Assembly (NCBI GenBank): GCA_016719135.1
Contig: JADKAV010000030.1
Location: 1-32,896 of the forward strand
Direction: 5' to 3'
DNA: 32,896 nucleotides
DNA from: Micrococcales bacterium
GTDB taxonomy: Bacteria; Actinomycetota; Actinomycetes; S36-B12; UBA10799
Under the pieces are notes generated by a model that was not told the DNA's origin, did no database searches, and saw only the letters and a program-made list of their open reading frames with translations. The translations under genes were made by a program, and so were the position numbers. This document shows, one piece after another, positions 7,934 through 15,241 of the stretch (position 1 is the first letter of the stretch; each line of letters opens with the position of its first letter).

Positions 7934-8989
7934 CTAGCCGACCGGACACGGGGGAGGCGGTAGATCTCCTTCGAGCGCCTGACGGGCCTCACTGAGTGAC
8001 TCAACGGCCGCCACCTCAAGACCGGGAGGGGTCGCGCCGAGCACCTCGTCGCAGTTGTCCTTCGGCGCGAGGAACAAGGTGACCCCATCGTCGTGGGCAG
8101 CGGCCAACTTCTGAGCGATCCCGCCGATCGGACCGACTCGGCCGTCGAAGTCCATGGTCCCCGTCCCCGCCACTTTGCGTCCACCCACCAAGTCACCCGG
8201 CGTCAGTTTGTCGACGATCCCCAGCGAGAAGATCAGCCCCGCACTCGGGCCACCGACGTCATCGAGGTTGAAATCGACGGTGACTGGCGAGTCGGCCACG
8301 ATCCCGAGGGTCACCCCCAGAAAACCCTTCTGCGGATCATCGGGGTTGGCGACGGTGACCACGGTCACCGAAAGGTCCTCGTCACCGCGCCGGACGTCAA
8401 GGACCACATCCGCAGACGGCCCGGCGGCGGCGATGATTCTCGCCAGACGTTGCGGGCTGCGCACCGCACGCCCTTGTGCTGCAAGCACGACGTCACCGTG
8501 TTCGAGGATCCCTTCGGCCGGCGAATCAGGCGACACCTCCAGGATCAGGGGACGGGTTTCGACCGGCTCCCCGACCTCCTGCAGAGCGGCGATCCGCGCC
8601 TGCTCCTGGGAGTCGCTGAACTGGTCGGAGCCGGCCTGCCGGGCCGCATCCCCGCTGGTGTCCGGGGGGTACAGCAGCGACGTGGGGACCACGGCGACCG
8701 ACGGGTCGATCCATCCGGTGAAGGCCTCGAACAGGGTCAGATCGCCATAAGGACCACCCCGCTCGGAAACAGTGGTCATCTCCAGTTGCCCGGTCACCGG
8801 AAACACCTCGGCACCGTCGATCGAGATGATCGGCTTGCCGTCAGACTCGGCCAGGACGTTGAACAACGGGCCGGGCGAAAGCCGCACGTACGGAACACTT
8901 ATGAACTCCATAGCGCTGAGGACCAGCAGCCAGGACACCAGAGCCACCACGATGACGCGTTTGCGGGGCGTGTCCACCCAGCGCCTCAC
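7934..8989 (-). CDS. Membrane-anchored PDZ/Lon-type (S16) serine protease, YlbL-like
   Basis: 351 residues from GTG at 8989. An N-terminal membrane anchor (residues 12-28) is followed by an extracytoplasmic region, a PDZ domain (about residues 140-215; RPLILEVSPDSPAEG) and a C-terminal Lon protease domain. The Ser/Lys dyad is visible: Ser249 in VGGPSAGLIFSLG and Lys294 in GGIAQKLAAA. The family cleaves substrates at the outer face of the membrane; targets in actinobacteria are largely unknown. Its start overlaps the stop of a small upstream ORF by four bases (GTGA), so the two are probably co-translated. It converges with the PPA1309-type gene. Confidence 0.93.
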   Translation of the reverse strand: MRRWVDTPRKRVIVVALVSWLLVLSAMEFISVPYVRLSPGPLFNVLAESDGKPIISIDGAEVFPVTGQLEMTTVSERGGPYGDLTLFEAFTGWIDPSVAVVPTSLLYPPDTSGDAARQAGSDQFSDSQEQARIAALQEVGEPVETRPLILEVSPDSPAEGILEHGDVVLAAQGRAVRSPQRLARIIAAAGPSADVVLDVRRGDEDLSVTVVTVANPDDPQKGFLGVTLGIVADSPVTVDFNLDDVGGPSAGLIFSLGIVDKLTPGDLVGGRKVAGTGTMDFDGRVGPIGGIAQKLAAAHDDGVTLFLAPKDNCDEVLGATPPGLEVAAVESLSEARQALEGDLPPPPCPVG

Positions 8990-9120
8990 CGATCACCGCG
9001 CAGGACCTGCTGCAGTCTGGCGAGGTCCTTCTCGCGCACCGGGCGCTCAGCCGGGCGCAGCCTCCACCAGGCGATCCCCACCACGCTCAGGGCAGGCACC
9101 CACCACAGGAGCACGGACAT
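8986..9120 (-). CDS. Small single-span membrane protein coupled to the PDZ/Lon gene
   Basis: About 44 residues if started at ATG 9120. In-frame alternatives are ATG 9156 and GTG 9183 (56 or 65 residues); none has a good ribosome binding site. The protein has one membrane helix (MSVLLWWVPALSVVGIAWW) followed by a short, charged cytosolic tail ending QQVLRGDR. Its stop codon overlaps the protease start as GTGA, a typical coupling geometry and the main reason to believe it is real. No function is known; it may be an accessory or adaptor for the protease. Confidence 0.6.
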   Translation of the reverse strand: MSVLLWWVPALSVVGIAWWRLRPAERPVREKDLARLQQVLRGDR

Positions 9121-9270
9121 GCCCAACAGAGTACGCGCCGCGACACGTACTTCCATGACAACGTCGCGGCAGGGGTGTTCCACCGAGGGCGTAACGCGCT
9201 CAGTGGGGCGGGGCGCCCGGATCGTCGTAGCCTAGGACTGGCGCAGTGTCGACACGAACAGGCGGAACTG

Positions 9271-10566
9271 ATGAGCGGCAACCTTCCCTTCGGCTTCTCG
9301 GGCGACCCGGGTGACCAGAACAACCCGAACCAAGGCCCGGGCGGATTCGACATGTCGCAGCTCGGCGCCATGCTGCAGCAACTCGGCGCGATGCTGCAAA
9401 GCGGCGGCAACGAGGTCAGTGGGCCCGTCGACTGGGATCTGGCGCACAACCTTGCCCGGCAGTCCATCAGCCAGAAGGGCGACCCGTCGGTCAATGACAA
9501 CGACGTTCGGCGCATCGGCGAAGCGTTCGACCTCGCACAGGTGTGGCTGGACGCCGCGACGTTGTTCCCCGCCGGTGGCTCAGCGGCCCCGGCCACGTGG
9601 AGTCGTAGCGAATGGCTCGAGGCCACCTGGCCGGCATGGCAGCAGATCATCGAGCCGATCGCCGAGGGCGTTCAGCAGACCCTGACCACGATGCCCGACA
9701 TGGGGCAGATCAACCTGGAGGACCTCGGGATTCCCGGGCTGCAGGAGAACATGCCCGCAGGCATGCCCGATCTCAACGAACTCGCCGGCCCGCTCATGAA
9801 CATGGCCAAGCGAATGGGCGCGGCCATGTTCGGGGCACAGGTGGGCAACGGGCTCGCGACACTGGCCGACGACGTCCTCGGCGCAAGTGATGTGACGATT
9901 CCGCTGACCAGCGACGGCAGACCGGCCCTGGTCAGCGAGAACGTCAAGGTCTTCGGCGCCGACCTGGACGTGGAGTTGGGAGACCTGTACCTGTTCCTGG
10001 CGCTGCGCGAGGCGGCGCACCAGCGGCTCTACGCCCACGTGCCCTGGCTGCGGACCGCGGTCGAGACCGCAGTTCGCGCCTACGCGTCGGGGATCTCGGT
10101 GGACACCGACAAGATCCAGGAAGCTTTGCAAGGGATCAATCCGAACGACCCCGAGGCCATGCAGGAAGTGATGTCGTCCGGAGTGTTCGAACCTGCTCAG
10201 ACAGAGGAGCAGAAGCAAGCCCTGTCCCGTCTGGAGACACTGCTGGCCCTCATCGAGGGGTGGGTGCAGGACGTCGTGGCCGCAGCCATCGACGATCGCA
10301 TGCCCTCGGCTTCGCGTCTCGGCGAGACGATGCGCCGGCGTCGCGCCTCGGGCGGGCCTGCGGAGAAGACGTTCGCGACCCTGATCGGCCTGGAACTGCG
10401 ACCGCGTGCTCTGCGCGAGGCATCGGCGCTGTGGACACAGTTGCGTGAGTCGCGCGGTATCGAAGGTCGCGATGGCGTGTGGCGCCACCCCGACCTGATC
10501 CCGACCGCCGAGGATCTGACAGATCCCACGTCCTGGCTGGAAGCAACCGGGGAACTCGGCGAGTAG
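9271..10566 (+). CDS. Zinc-dependent metalloprotease-like protein (DUF2342)
   Basis: 431 residues from ATG 9271; the open frame runs further upstream without a better start. The N-terminus is Gly/Asn/Pro-rich (SGNLPFGFSGDPGDQNNPNQ) with a repeated LGAMLQ, typical of this actinobacterial family. The signature REAAHQRLYAHVPWL is at residues 246-260. Databases call the family a putative zinc hydrolase or metalloprotease, sometimes linked to F420 biosynthesis. No classical HExxH is present, so catalysis is unproven. The synteny (mycobacterial Rv3195) fits. The gene is divergent from the small membrane ORF and protease pair. Confidence 0.88.
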   Translation: MSGNLPFGFSGDPGDQNNPNQGPGGFDMSQLGAMLQQLGAMLQSGGNEVSGPVDWDLAHNLARQSISQKGDPSVNDNDVRRIGEAFDLAQVWLDAATLFPAGGSAAPATWSRSEWLEATWPAWQQIIEPIAEGVQQTLTTMPDMGQINLEDLGIPGLQENMPAGMPDLNELAGPLMNMAKRMGAAMFGAQVGNGLATLADDVLGASDVTIPLTSDGRPALVSENVKVFGADLDVELGDLYLFLALREAAHQRLYAHVPWLRTAVETAVRAYASGISVDTDKIQEALQGINPNDPEAMQEVMSSGVFEPAQTEEQKQALSRLETLLALIEGWVQDVVAAAIDDRMPSASRLGETMRRRRASGGPAEKTFATLIGLELRPRALREASALWTQLRESRGIEGRDGVWRHPDLIPTAEDLTDPTSWLEATGELGE

Positions 10567-10743
10567 CTATCAACAAAACGTTGTCAACAGCCGGTGCATA
10601 ACCATAAGTGCAGGTCACACGGCGGGTCACGACGACACGTTTGACGCGGCTGTGGACTTGTCCCCAGTTTCCCCCAGCGGCATCGACAGGCCGTCCCCCG
10701 GCTATCCACAGGGTGATCCACAGCGGTGGAAAGCTCGTCCACG
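10567..10743. promoter_or_regulatory. Cluster of DnaA-box-like 9-mers
   Basis: The 316-bp gap between convergent genes (10567-10882) has no gene. Its first half holds several near matches to the DnaA box TT(A/G)TCCACA. One-mismatch sites are TTGTCAACA (10581), TTGTCCCCA (10658), CTATCCACA (10702) and TGATCCACA (10714). Two-mismatch sites are CTATCAACA (10567), AAGTCCACA on the minus strand (10651-10659) and TCGTCCACG (10735). No dnaA, dnaN, rep or par gene is in the window, so this is not the canonical origin. It may be a DnaA-titrating or regulatory cluster. Confidence 0.45.
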
Positions 10744-10790
10744 ATTCCTCTGGACGCGGTCCACGGCGGGTCCATAACGTCAGTTCTGAA

Positions 10791-10854
10791 CGAGGCCCCC
10801 GAAAGGGAAGCGGACCGCAGGGGAAGGCGGGAAGCCGAACAAACGGGGGCCTCG
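10791..10854. terminator. Perfect 11-bp inverted repeat, possible bidirectional terminator
   Basis: CGAGGCCCCCG at 10791-10801 is exactly complementary to CGGGGGCCTCG at 10844-10854, with a purine-rich 42-base loop. It lies between the convergent DUF2342 and TetR genes, where a terminator for both is expected. There is no U-tract, which is common for actinobacterial terminators, but the loop is long. A structured small RNA is the alternative. Confidence 0.45.
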
Positions 10855-10882
10855 CTCTATGTCCGGGCTCGGGGCGGACCGG

Positions 10883-11461
10883 TCACCGGGATTCGAAAAC
10901 CGACGTGAGGCTGCGGTCGATCAAAGTGGCCAAGGGTTCACGCTCCCTGCCCCCCTGCCAGCGTTCCAGGGCGATGTCCAGTGCGACCAGACACACCGCC
11001 GCTAATGATTCGTCGCGCAGACTGGGCGCGTTGCGTCCTGCTGTGAGCGCGAACGCGCGCGCGAGCTCCGAGCGATTCTGACGGTCCTGAAGGGCCGCGA
11101 CAGACCAGATCGACGGCTGGGAGTAGATGAGTCGCAAGCGACGACGGAACAGTTCCACATCCTCCCGATCGGCCAGAGCAGCAACGACAGCATCCCGGAA
11201 CGCCTGGACCGGCGGCAGCGATCCGAGTAGCCGGCCCAGTTCGTCGTCGATGACAGAGTCGCGCTCGTCCCAGAGCACGACGTTCTCCTTGGTGGTGAAG
11301 TGCCGGTAGATGGTCGATGCCGAAACAGCGCAGGCGGCAGCCACATCTTCAATCGTCGATTTCTCATATCCATCGCGTTCGAACATGTCCATTGCAGTCG
11401 ATTGCACCAAACGCATCGTCAGGAGACGGTTGCGCTGGCGAAGGGTCAGGCGCTGGGACAT
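10883..11461 (-). CDS. TetR family transcriptional regulator
   Basis: 192 residues from ATG 11461 (a GTG directly upstream at 11464 is the other option), with a GGGGG ribosome binding site. The N-terminal helix-turn-helix is clear: STIEDVAAACAVSASTIYRHF at about residues 36-56, the standard TetR DNA-binding fold. The C-terminal ligand-binding domain is divergent, as usual, so the ligand is unknown. It is divergent from a three-gene membrane operon, with an intergenic region of about 60 bp full of symmetric AT-rich elements. That is the classic arrangement for a repressor controlling itself and its neighbour. Confidence 0.92.
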   Translation of the reverse strand: MSQRLTLRQRNRLLTMRLVQSTAMDMFERDGYEKSTIEDVAAACAVSASTIYRHFTTKENVVLWDERDSVIDDELGRLLGSLPPVQAFRDAVVAALADREDVELFRRRLRLIYSQPSIWSVAALQDRQNRSELARAFALTAGRNAPSLRDESLAAVCLVALDIALERWQGGREREPLATLIDRSLTSVFESR

Positions 11462-11464
11462 CAC

Positions 11465-11523
11465 ACCCCCACTATACTGACAGTCACTAGCATATCGAAA
11501 GTAACTACCGATATAGTGGTGAG
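11465..11523. promoter_or_regulatory. Divergent promoter/operator between TetR gene and membrane operon
   Basis: The hexamer TATAGT occurs on both strands: at 11512-11517 on the plus strand, six bases before the ATG at 11524, and at 11471-11476 on the minus strand, ten bases before the TetR ATG. These look like -10 boxes giving leaderless or near-leaderless transcripts. For the minus strand, TTCGAT lies 17 bp upstream as a -35. Between them ATATCG-(11 nt)-CGATAT and ACTGACAGT form inverted repeats, candidate TetR operators. Confidence 0.6.
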
Positions 11524-11742
11524 ATGTCCGCAGAACACAAGGTCAAAAGTCGACTCCGGGTGTTCTTCGAGGAGTTGATCGTGGACGCGCTGATCACCGC
11601 AGCGATCGTGTGCGCTTTTGTTCTGCTCGGCACGCCCCTTGTGGACATAGTCACTGGCCCCATCTTCATCGTCCTCGTCACGGGCGGGCTTGTGTATTTG
11701 ATCGTCAAGAGCATTCGCCGCGACCCTCACCCCGCAAAATGA
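11524..11742 (+). CDS. Small two-helix membrane protein, first gene of TetR-controlled operon
   Basis: 72 residues starting at ATG 11524, almost directly after a -10-like TATAGT, so the message may be leaderless. A charged N-terminus (SAEHKVKSRLRVFFEEL) precedes two hydrophobic helices (ALITAAIVCAFVLLG and IFIVLVTGGLVYLIV). The end is basic (KSIRRDPHP). The stop overlaps the next start as ATGA. No family is recognised. Its place at the head of a coupled operon suggests it assembles with the next two membrane proteins. Confidence 0.8.
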   Translation: MSAEHKVKSRLRVFFEELIVDALITAAIVCAFVLLGTPLVDIVTGPIFIVLVTGGLVYLIVKSIRRDPHPAK

Positions 11743-12851
11743 CCGAGTCGACCGCTGGGACGCGGCCTATCAAAGTGGGCGGGCGCATCGTCGGGCTTGA
11801 CATCGCCCGGGCATTCGCGGTGGTCGGGATGGTCATCGTCAACTTCAAGATCACCATGAGCGCCGAGAACAGCGGTCCGCAGTGGCTGCAGGGCGTCGCC
11901 GCGCTGCTCGATGGTCGCGCGGCAGCGACGTTCGTCGTCCTGGCCGGCATCGGCGCCAGCCTCGGCTCCCGACGGGCCCGCGAGGGCACCGACAGCGTCC
12001 AGCGCCGGGCCGCACAAGTGACTCTCGCCAAACGAGCGCTGTTCCTGTTCGTGATCGGATGGGCATTCTTTCCCATCTGGCCCGCGGACATCCTGCACTA
12101 CTACGGGCTCTACCTCGCGATCGGCGCCATCGTGTTGTTCGCAAGCGACCGGGCCCTGCTCGCCCTGGCAGCAGCCGCAGTCGCAGTGTCCTTCGTGTTC
12201 ATCGTCAGTTTCGACTACTTCGCCAACTGGAATCTGGACACCTACGCCTACGAGGGCATCACCACCGTGCCGGGTTTCCTGCGCAACCTCTTCTTCGACG
12301 GATTCCATCCGGTCTTTCCCTGGGTGGCGTTCTATCTCTTCGGCATGTGGCTCGGCCGCACCGACCTGCGCAGCCACGCCTGGCGACGCACCCTGGCAAT
12401 CCGTGCCGCGGTCGTCGTCGCCGTCACCGAAACGGCCGCCTGGATCGTGGTGGGGCCGAAGGGCACGAGTCTGGATCAGCTCGCGGACGACAGTTGGCGC
12501 TGGCTGTTCTCCGTGGAGCCCATCCCGCCGATGCCGTTCTACCTCGCGGCGGGAGGCGGCACTGCGGTCCTGGTCATCCTGGGCTCGATCTGGCTCGGTG
12601 AACACCTCCCCGAGCGGGTCGCCGAGCCGCTGATCTCGACTGGACAACTGGCACTGACCATCTACCTCGCCCACGTGTTCGTAGGAATGGGGATTTTGGA
12701 GGCGACGGGCCGCCTGGAGGACCAATCGTTGACCTGGGCGGTCGGCACCGGCTTGGTGTTCTCCGTGTTCGCCATCCTCGGCAGTTGGGCGTGGCGCCGG
12801 CGTTTCGCGCGAGGGCCAGTCGAGTGGCTCATGCGCCGAGTTGCTGGATGA
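11739..12851 (+). CDS. Multi-span membrane protein of the DUF418/DUF1624 (YeiB, acetyltransferase-like) type
   Basis: 370 residues from ATG 11739, overlapping the previous stop as ATGA. The opening text GLDIARAFAVVGMVIVNF resembles the first helix of the YeiB and heparan-alpha-glucosaminide acetyltransferase-like (DUF1624) families. About ten membrane helices follow, and a late segment (GQLALTIYLAHVFVGMGIL) resembles the conserved DUF418 C-terminal helix with its histidine. Such proteins are thought to move acyl groups across the membrane, but no substrate is known. The next gene again overlaps by ATGA. Confidence 0.85.
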   Translation: MTESTAGTRPIKVGGRIVGLDIARAFAVVGMVIVNFKITMSAENSGPQWLQGVAALLDGRAAATFVVLAGIGASLGSRRAREGTDSVQRRAAQVTLAKRALFLFVIGWAFFPIWPADILHYYGLYLAIGAIVLFASDRALLALAAAAVAVSFVFIVSFDYFANWNLDTYAYEGITTVPGFLRNLFFDGFHPVFPWVAFYLFGMWLGRTDLRSHAWRRTLAIRAAVVVAVTETAAWIVVGPKGTSLDQLADDSWRWLFSVEPIPPMPFYLAAGGGTAVLVILGSIWLGEHLPERVAEPLISTGQLALTIYLAHVFVGMGILEATGRLEDQSLTWAVGTGLVFSVFAILGSWAWRRRFARGPVEWLMRRVAG

Positions 12852-13246
12852 ACCGGCTCGCGCTTGCTGCCGTCACGGCCATCATCACAGCGATCGTCAC
12901 CGTTGGCGTCCTGTGGGTGATCATCGCGTTCACCGGCGGGTCATTCGTCGAGGCGCTCACGCAACCCGGCTTCTGGGTCGTCCAAGGAGCCACCATCGCG
13001 CTGGTCTCGCTGGCCGTGCTGGCACCCGACGAGGACGCCCGCAGCAAATCGCGACCTGCGGTGGTCAGGGTCGCGGCTCGGGCAGGGTGGACCGTCGCCG
13101 GAGCCATCACCGTGGGTGCGCTCCTGGCGGTGGCCACGCAGACACCCGTCTTCGACGTCCTGAGTAACACGGCGTTCCTCATCCCCGCCGGAATCGCTGT
13201 CCTGGTGGCGATCCTGGAAGCGTGGCCGGACGACGCCAGCGACTGA
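12848..13246 (+). CDS. Four-helix membrane protein, third gene of TetR-controlled operon
   Basis: 132 residues from ATG 12848, overlapping the previous stop as ATGA. There are four predicted membrane helices (near residues 4-27, 42-58, 78-98 and 108-124), joined by a short polar loop containing APDEDARSKSRP. No family is recognised. Strict coupling of all three genes suggests a membrane complex made in fixed proportion. It converges with the crotonase gene, with only 10 bp between stop codons. Confidence 0.8.
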   Translation: MNRLALAAVTAIITAIVTVGVLWVIIAFTGGSFVEALTQPGFWVVQGATIALVSLAVLAPDEDARSKSRPAVVRVAARAGWTVAGAITVGALLAVATQTPVFDVLSNTAFLIPAGIAVLVAILEAWPDDASD

Positions 13247-13256
13247 AACAGTGCGA

Positions 13257-14069
13257 TCAGCGATCCTGAAAGACGGGCGATCGTCGCTCCCGCGCGGCTG
13301 CCAAGCCCTCCTGCACGTCTTCGGTGGTCATCGTCGCCGGCTGCGCCAGACCCTCCCAGCGCAGGGCCTCAGCCAGGCTCTGCGGCGCACGTGGAGTCAG
13401 CCCGCGCTTGGTGAACCGGGTGGCGATGGGCGCGTTGGCCGCGATCTGCTCCACGTCGCCCAGCACCTGGTCGGCATCGACGTGCCTGGTGACCACACCA
13501 CACGCGAGCATCTCATCGACATCCAGGGTTCTACTGGTGAGCAGCAAGTCGCGCGCCATCGCCGGTCCCACCGCGTGTGGCAGCAGGTAGGTCGTCCCCA
13601 TGCCGGAATGCAGACCGAGTCGGGTGAAGGGCACGGAGAACCGAGCCCGCGGACCGGCCCAGCGGATGTCACACGCGAGTGCGACGGCTGCCCCAGCGCC
13701 GACAGCGGGGCCGTCAAGATAAGCGATCGTGGGCACGCTCAGTTCGGTCACGCTCAACCACTGGGAGTAGAAGTCGTCCATCCTGCGGCTCAACACCGCG
13801 ATACCTTCGGACCCGCCCTCGGCCAGCCAGCCCAAGTCGCCGCCGGCACAGAAGGCCTTGCCCTCTCCCGACACCAGCACCGCCCGCAGGCCGGGGAGTT
13901 CGGCCAGTTCGGACATGGCCAAGGACCACGCCTGAGTCATGGCTGCGGACATGGCATTGCGCTGGTCGGGATTCGAGAGCACCACGTGCGCGATCCCCGG
14001 TTCGTGCCATCGGACGACGAGATGATCCTCTGCTGCGGTCAGGCCCGCAAGGGGTGGGGTGAGTGTCAT
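13257..14069 (-). CDS. Enoyl-CoA hydratase/isomerase (crotonase) family, atypical active site
   Basis: 270 residues from ATG 14069. The crotonase fold is clear. The CoA-binding and oxyanion-hole segments are FCAGGDLGW (residues 73-81) and GPAVGAGAAVALACDI (120-135). In the usual hydratase alignment, the first catalytic Glu (FGQPE in the rat enzyme) is replaced by Phe148 (FSVPF), and the second by Asp174 (ARDLLL). It is therefore unlikely to be a canonical hydratase and could be an isomerase, hydrolase or other crotonase. It stands alone, divergent from the zinc-ribbon gene. A TAGGGT just upstream of the start could be a -10 for a leaderless transcript. Confidence 0.88.
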   Translation of the reverse strand: MTLTPPLAGLTAAEDHLVVRWHEPGIAHVVLSNPDQRNAMSAAMTQAWSLAMSELAELPGLRAVLVSGEGKAFCAGGDLGWLAEGGSEGIAVLSRRMDDFYSQWLSVTELSVPTIAYLDGPAVGAGAAVALACDIRWAGPRARFSVPFTRLGLHSGMGTTYLLPHAVGPAMARDLLLTSRTLDVDEMLACGVVTRHVDADQVLGDVEQIAANAPIATRFTKRGLTPRAPQSLAEALRWEGLAQPATMTTEDVQEGLAAARERRSPVFQDR

Positions 14070-14148
14070 ACGCGCACCCTAGCCACGTAGCATTTCGGCT
14101 ACACAAGGACACAGGCCACGCGCACAGTGGGCCGAGAGGGAGCAGAAC

Positions 14149-14304
14149 ATGGAGACGTACGAGGGCGAAGGCTACTGCGTGAAGTGCAAGGAGAAGCGGC
14201 CGCTGAACGGTGAGGTCCACGAGACCAACGGGCGACGCATCGCCAAGGGCAAGTGCCCCGTGTGCGGCACCACGGTGACCCGCATTCTTGGCAAGGCCAC
14301 CTGA
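14149..14304 (+). CDS. 51-residue zinc-ribbon protein (DUF5679)
   Basis: Starts at ATG 14149 with an AGGGAG ribosome binding site and ends at TGA 14302-14304. The protein has two CxxC knuckles, Cys10/Cys13 (CVKC) and Cys36/Cys39 (CPVCG), separated by a basic linker, and matches the actinobacterial DUF5679 family. Such mini zinc ribbons often bind nucleic acid or ribosomes; the role of this one is unknown. It is convergent with the TOMM-like gene, with 17 bp between them. Confidence 0.85.
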   Translation: METYEGEGYCVKCKEKRPLNGEVHETNGRRIAKGKCPVCGTTVTRILGKAT

Positions 14305-14321
14305 GGCAGCACCACAGACAT

Positions 14322-15134
14322 TCAGCGGCGGGTCCCAGTACGACTGGGGCCCGCTGTTGTTTGTAGCGGAAGCGCCGGCCCACTGAGGTGCGGTTGCTCG
14401 CGAACCTGCGGCAGTCTGCAGTCGCACTGGTCGTTCACCGACCACACCCTCCACATCGGACCCGGCTTCAGCGGGTCATAGATCATCTCGAGCCCGACCG
14501 TCGCCTCGTGTGTGGCGATCAGCACAATAGCTCCCGCCGTTTGGATCAGTTGCGCTGTGTTTGACCACGTCGGCACGGATGTCGTCTGCGCGACCAGCGT
14601 CGTCCACGCCGGATCCATCTGCGACCAGGCGCGGTCGATGCATTGTGGGCACGGCCCGCGGGTGCTGTCCAGAACCGGCCCCACATGCACGGCATGGGCT
14701 TCGAACCACACCGGAATCAGCCTGTGAACCGGGTCAGGAGCTTCGAGCAGAGATGGCAGTTGCCCCTGCGCGAACACCACGACCTCCGCGTCCGGATCGA
14801 TTCTCGCACCGGCGGCTTCCAGCGCGTTCGCCAATGGTTCCTCCAAGAGTCCACACGGATGGATCCGTACGGTGAGAGGGGTTTCGCAAGACTCAACCAG
14901 CCCGGCACGTATCAATCGATCTAGCAGCTCCGCAGCCTGCGCTCGCGGGATGCCGACCCGTCCCGCAGCCTCTATCAGTGACCGACGAGAGCTGCGGCCA
15001 TCGATCAATCTCAACCATCCGGGTACGGCGTCGTGAGCGCCCTCAAGGCTCACCGCGTGCAGACCCCAACCGATCTGCAACACGGTCTGCTCACGCCATG
15101 CGACCAGTGGATTCCCGATCAGTTTCGGATTCAT
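14322..15134 (-). CDS. Orphan TOMM/cyclodehydratase-like protein with four-Cys zinc site
   Basis: 270 residues from ATG 15134 (a GTG at 15182 would add 16). A winged-helix-like segment (SLIEAAGRVGIPRAQAAELL, about residues 52-71) resembles the leader-peptide-binding region of TOMM/E1-like proteins. The middle has a Rossmann-like strand (AEVVVFAQGQLPSLL), then VGPVLD and CPQC (Cys162, Cys165). CDC (Cys237, Cys239) near the end completes a likely Zn site. This fits the bacteriocin cyclodehydratase-domain family seen alone in actinobacteria; Rv3196 holds the same slot. No YcaO, ThiF partner or precursor peptide is nearby, so it is unlikely to make an azole peptide as a local cluster. Function unknown. 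Confidence 0.75.
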   Translation of the reverse strand: MNPKLIGNPLVAWREQTVLQIGWGLHAVSLEGAHDAVPGWLRLIDGRSSRRSLIEAAGRVGIPRAQAAELLDRLIRAGLVESCETPLTVRIHPCGLLEEPLANALEAAGARIDPDAEVVVFAQGQLPSLLEAPDPVHRLIPVWFEAHAVHVGPVLDSTRGPCPQCIDRAWSQMDPAWTTLVAQTTSVPTWSNTAQLIQTAGAIVLIATHEATVGLEMIYDPLKPGPMWRVWSVNDQCDCRLPQVREQPHLSGPALPLQTTAGPSRTGTRR

Positions 15135-15241
15135 GACCGAGATGATCGCGCAAGCCCCCTGTGGATCGTTGCCGCGCTCCACAGGGCATCTGTGCTAGCG
15201 GCCGGTGGTGCTCCCCACCGATGCGGGGCAGAATCACATGT

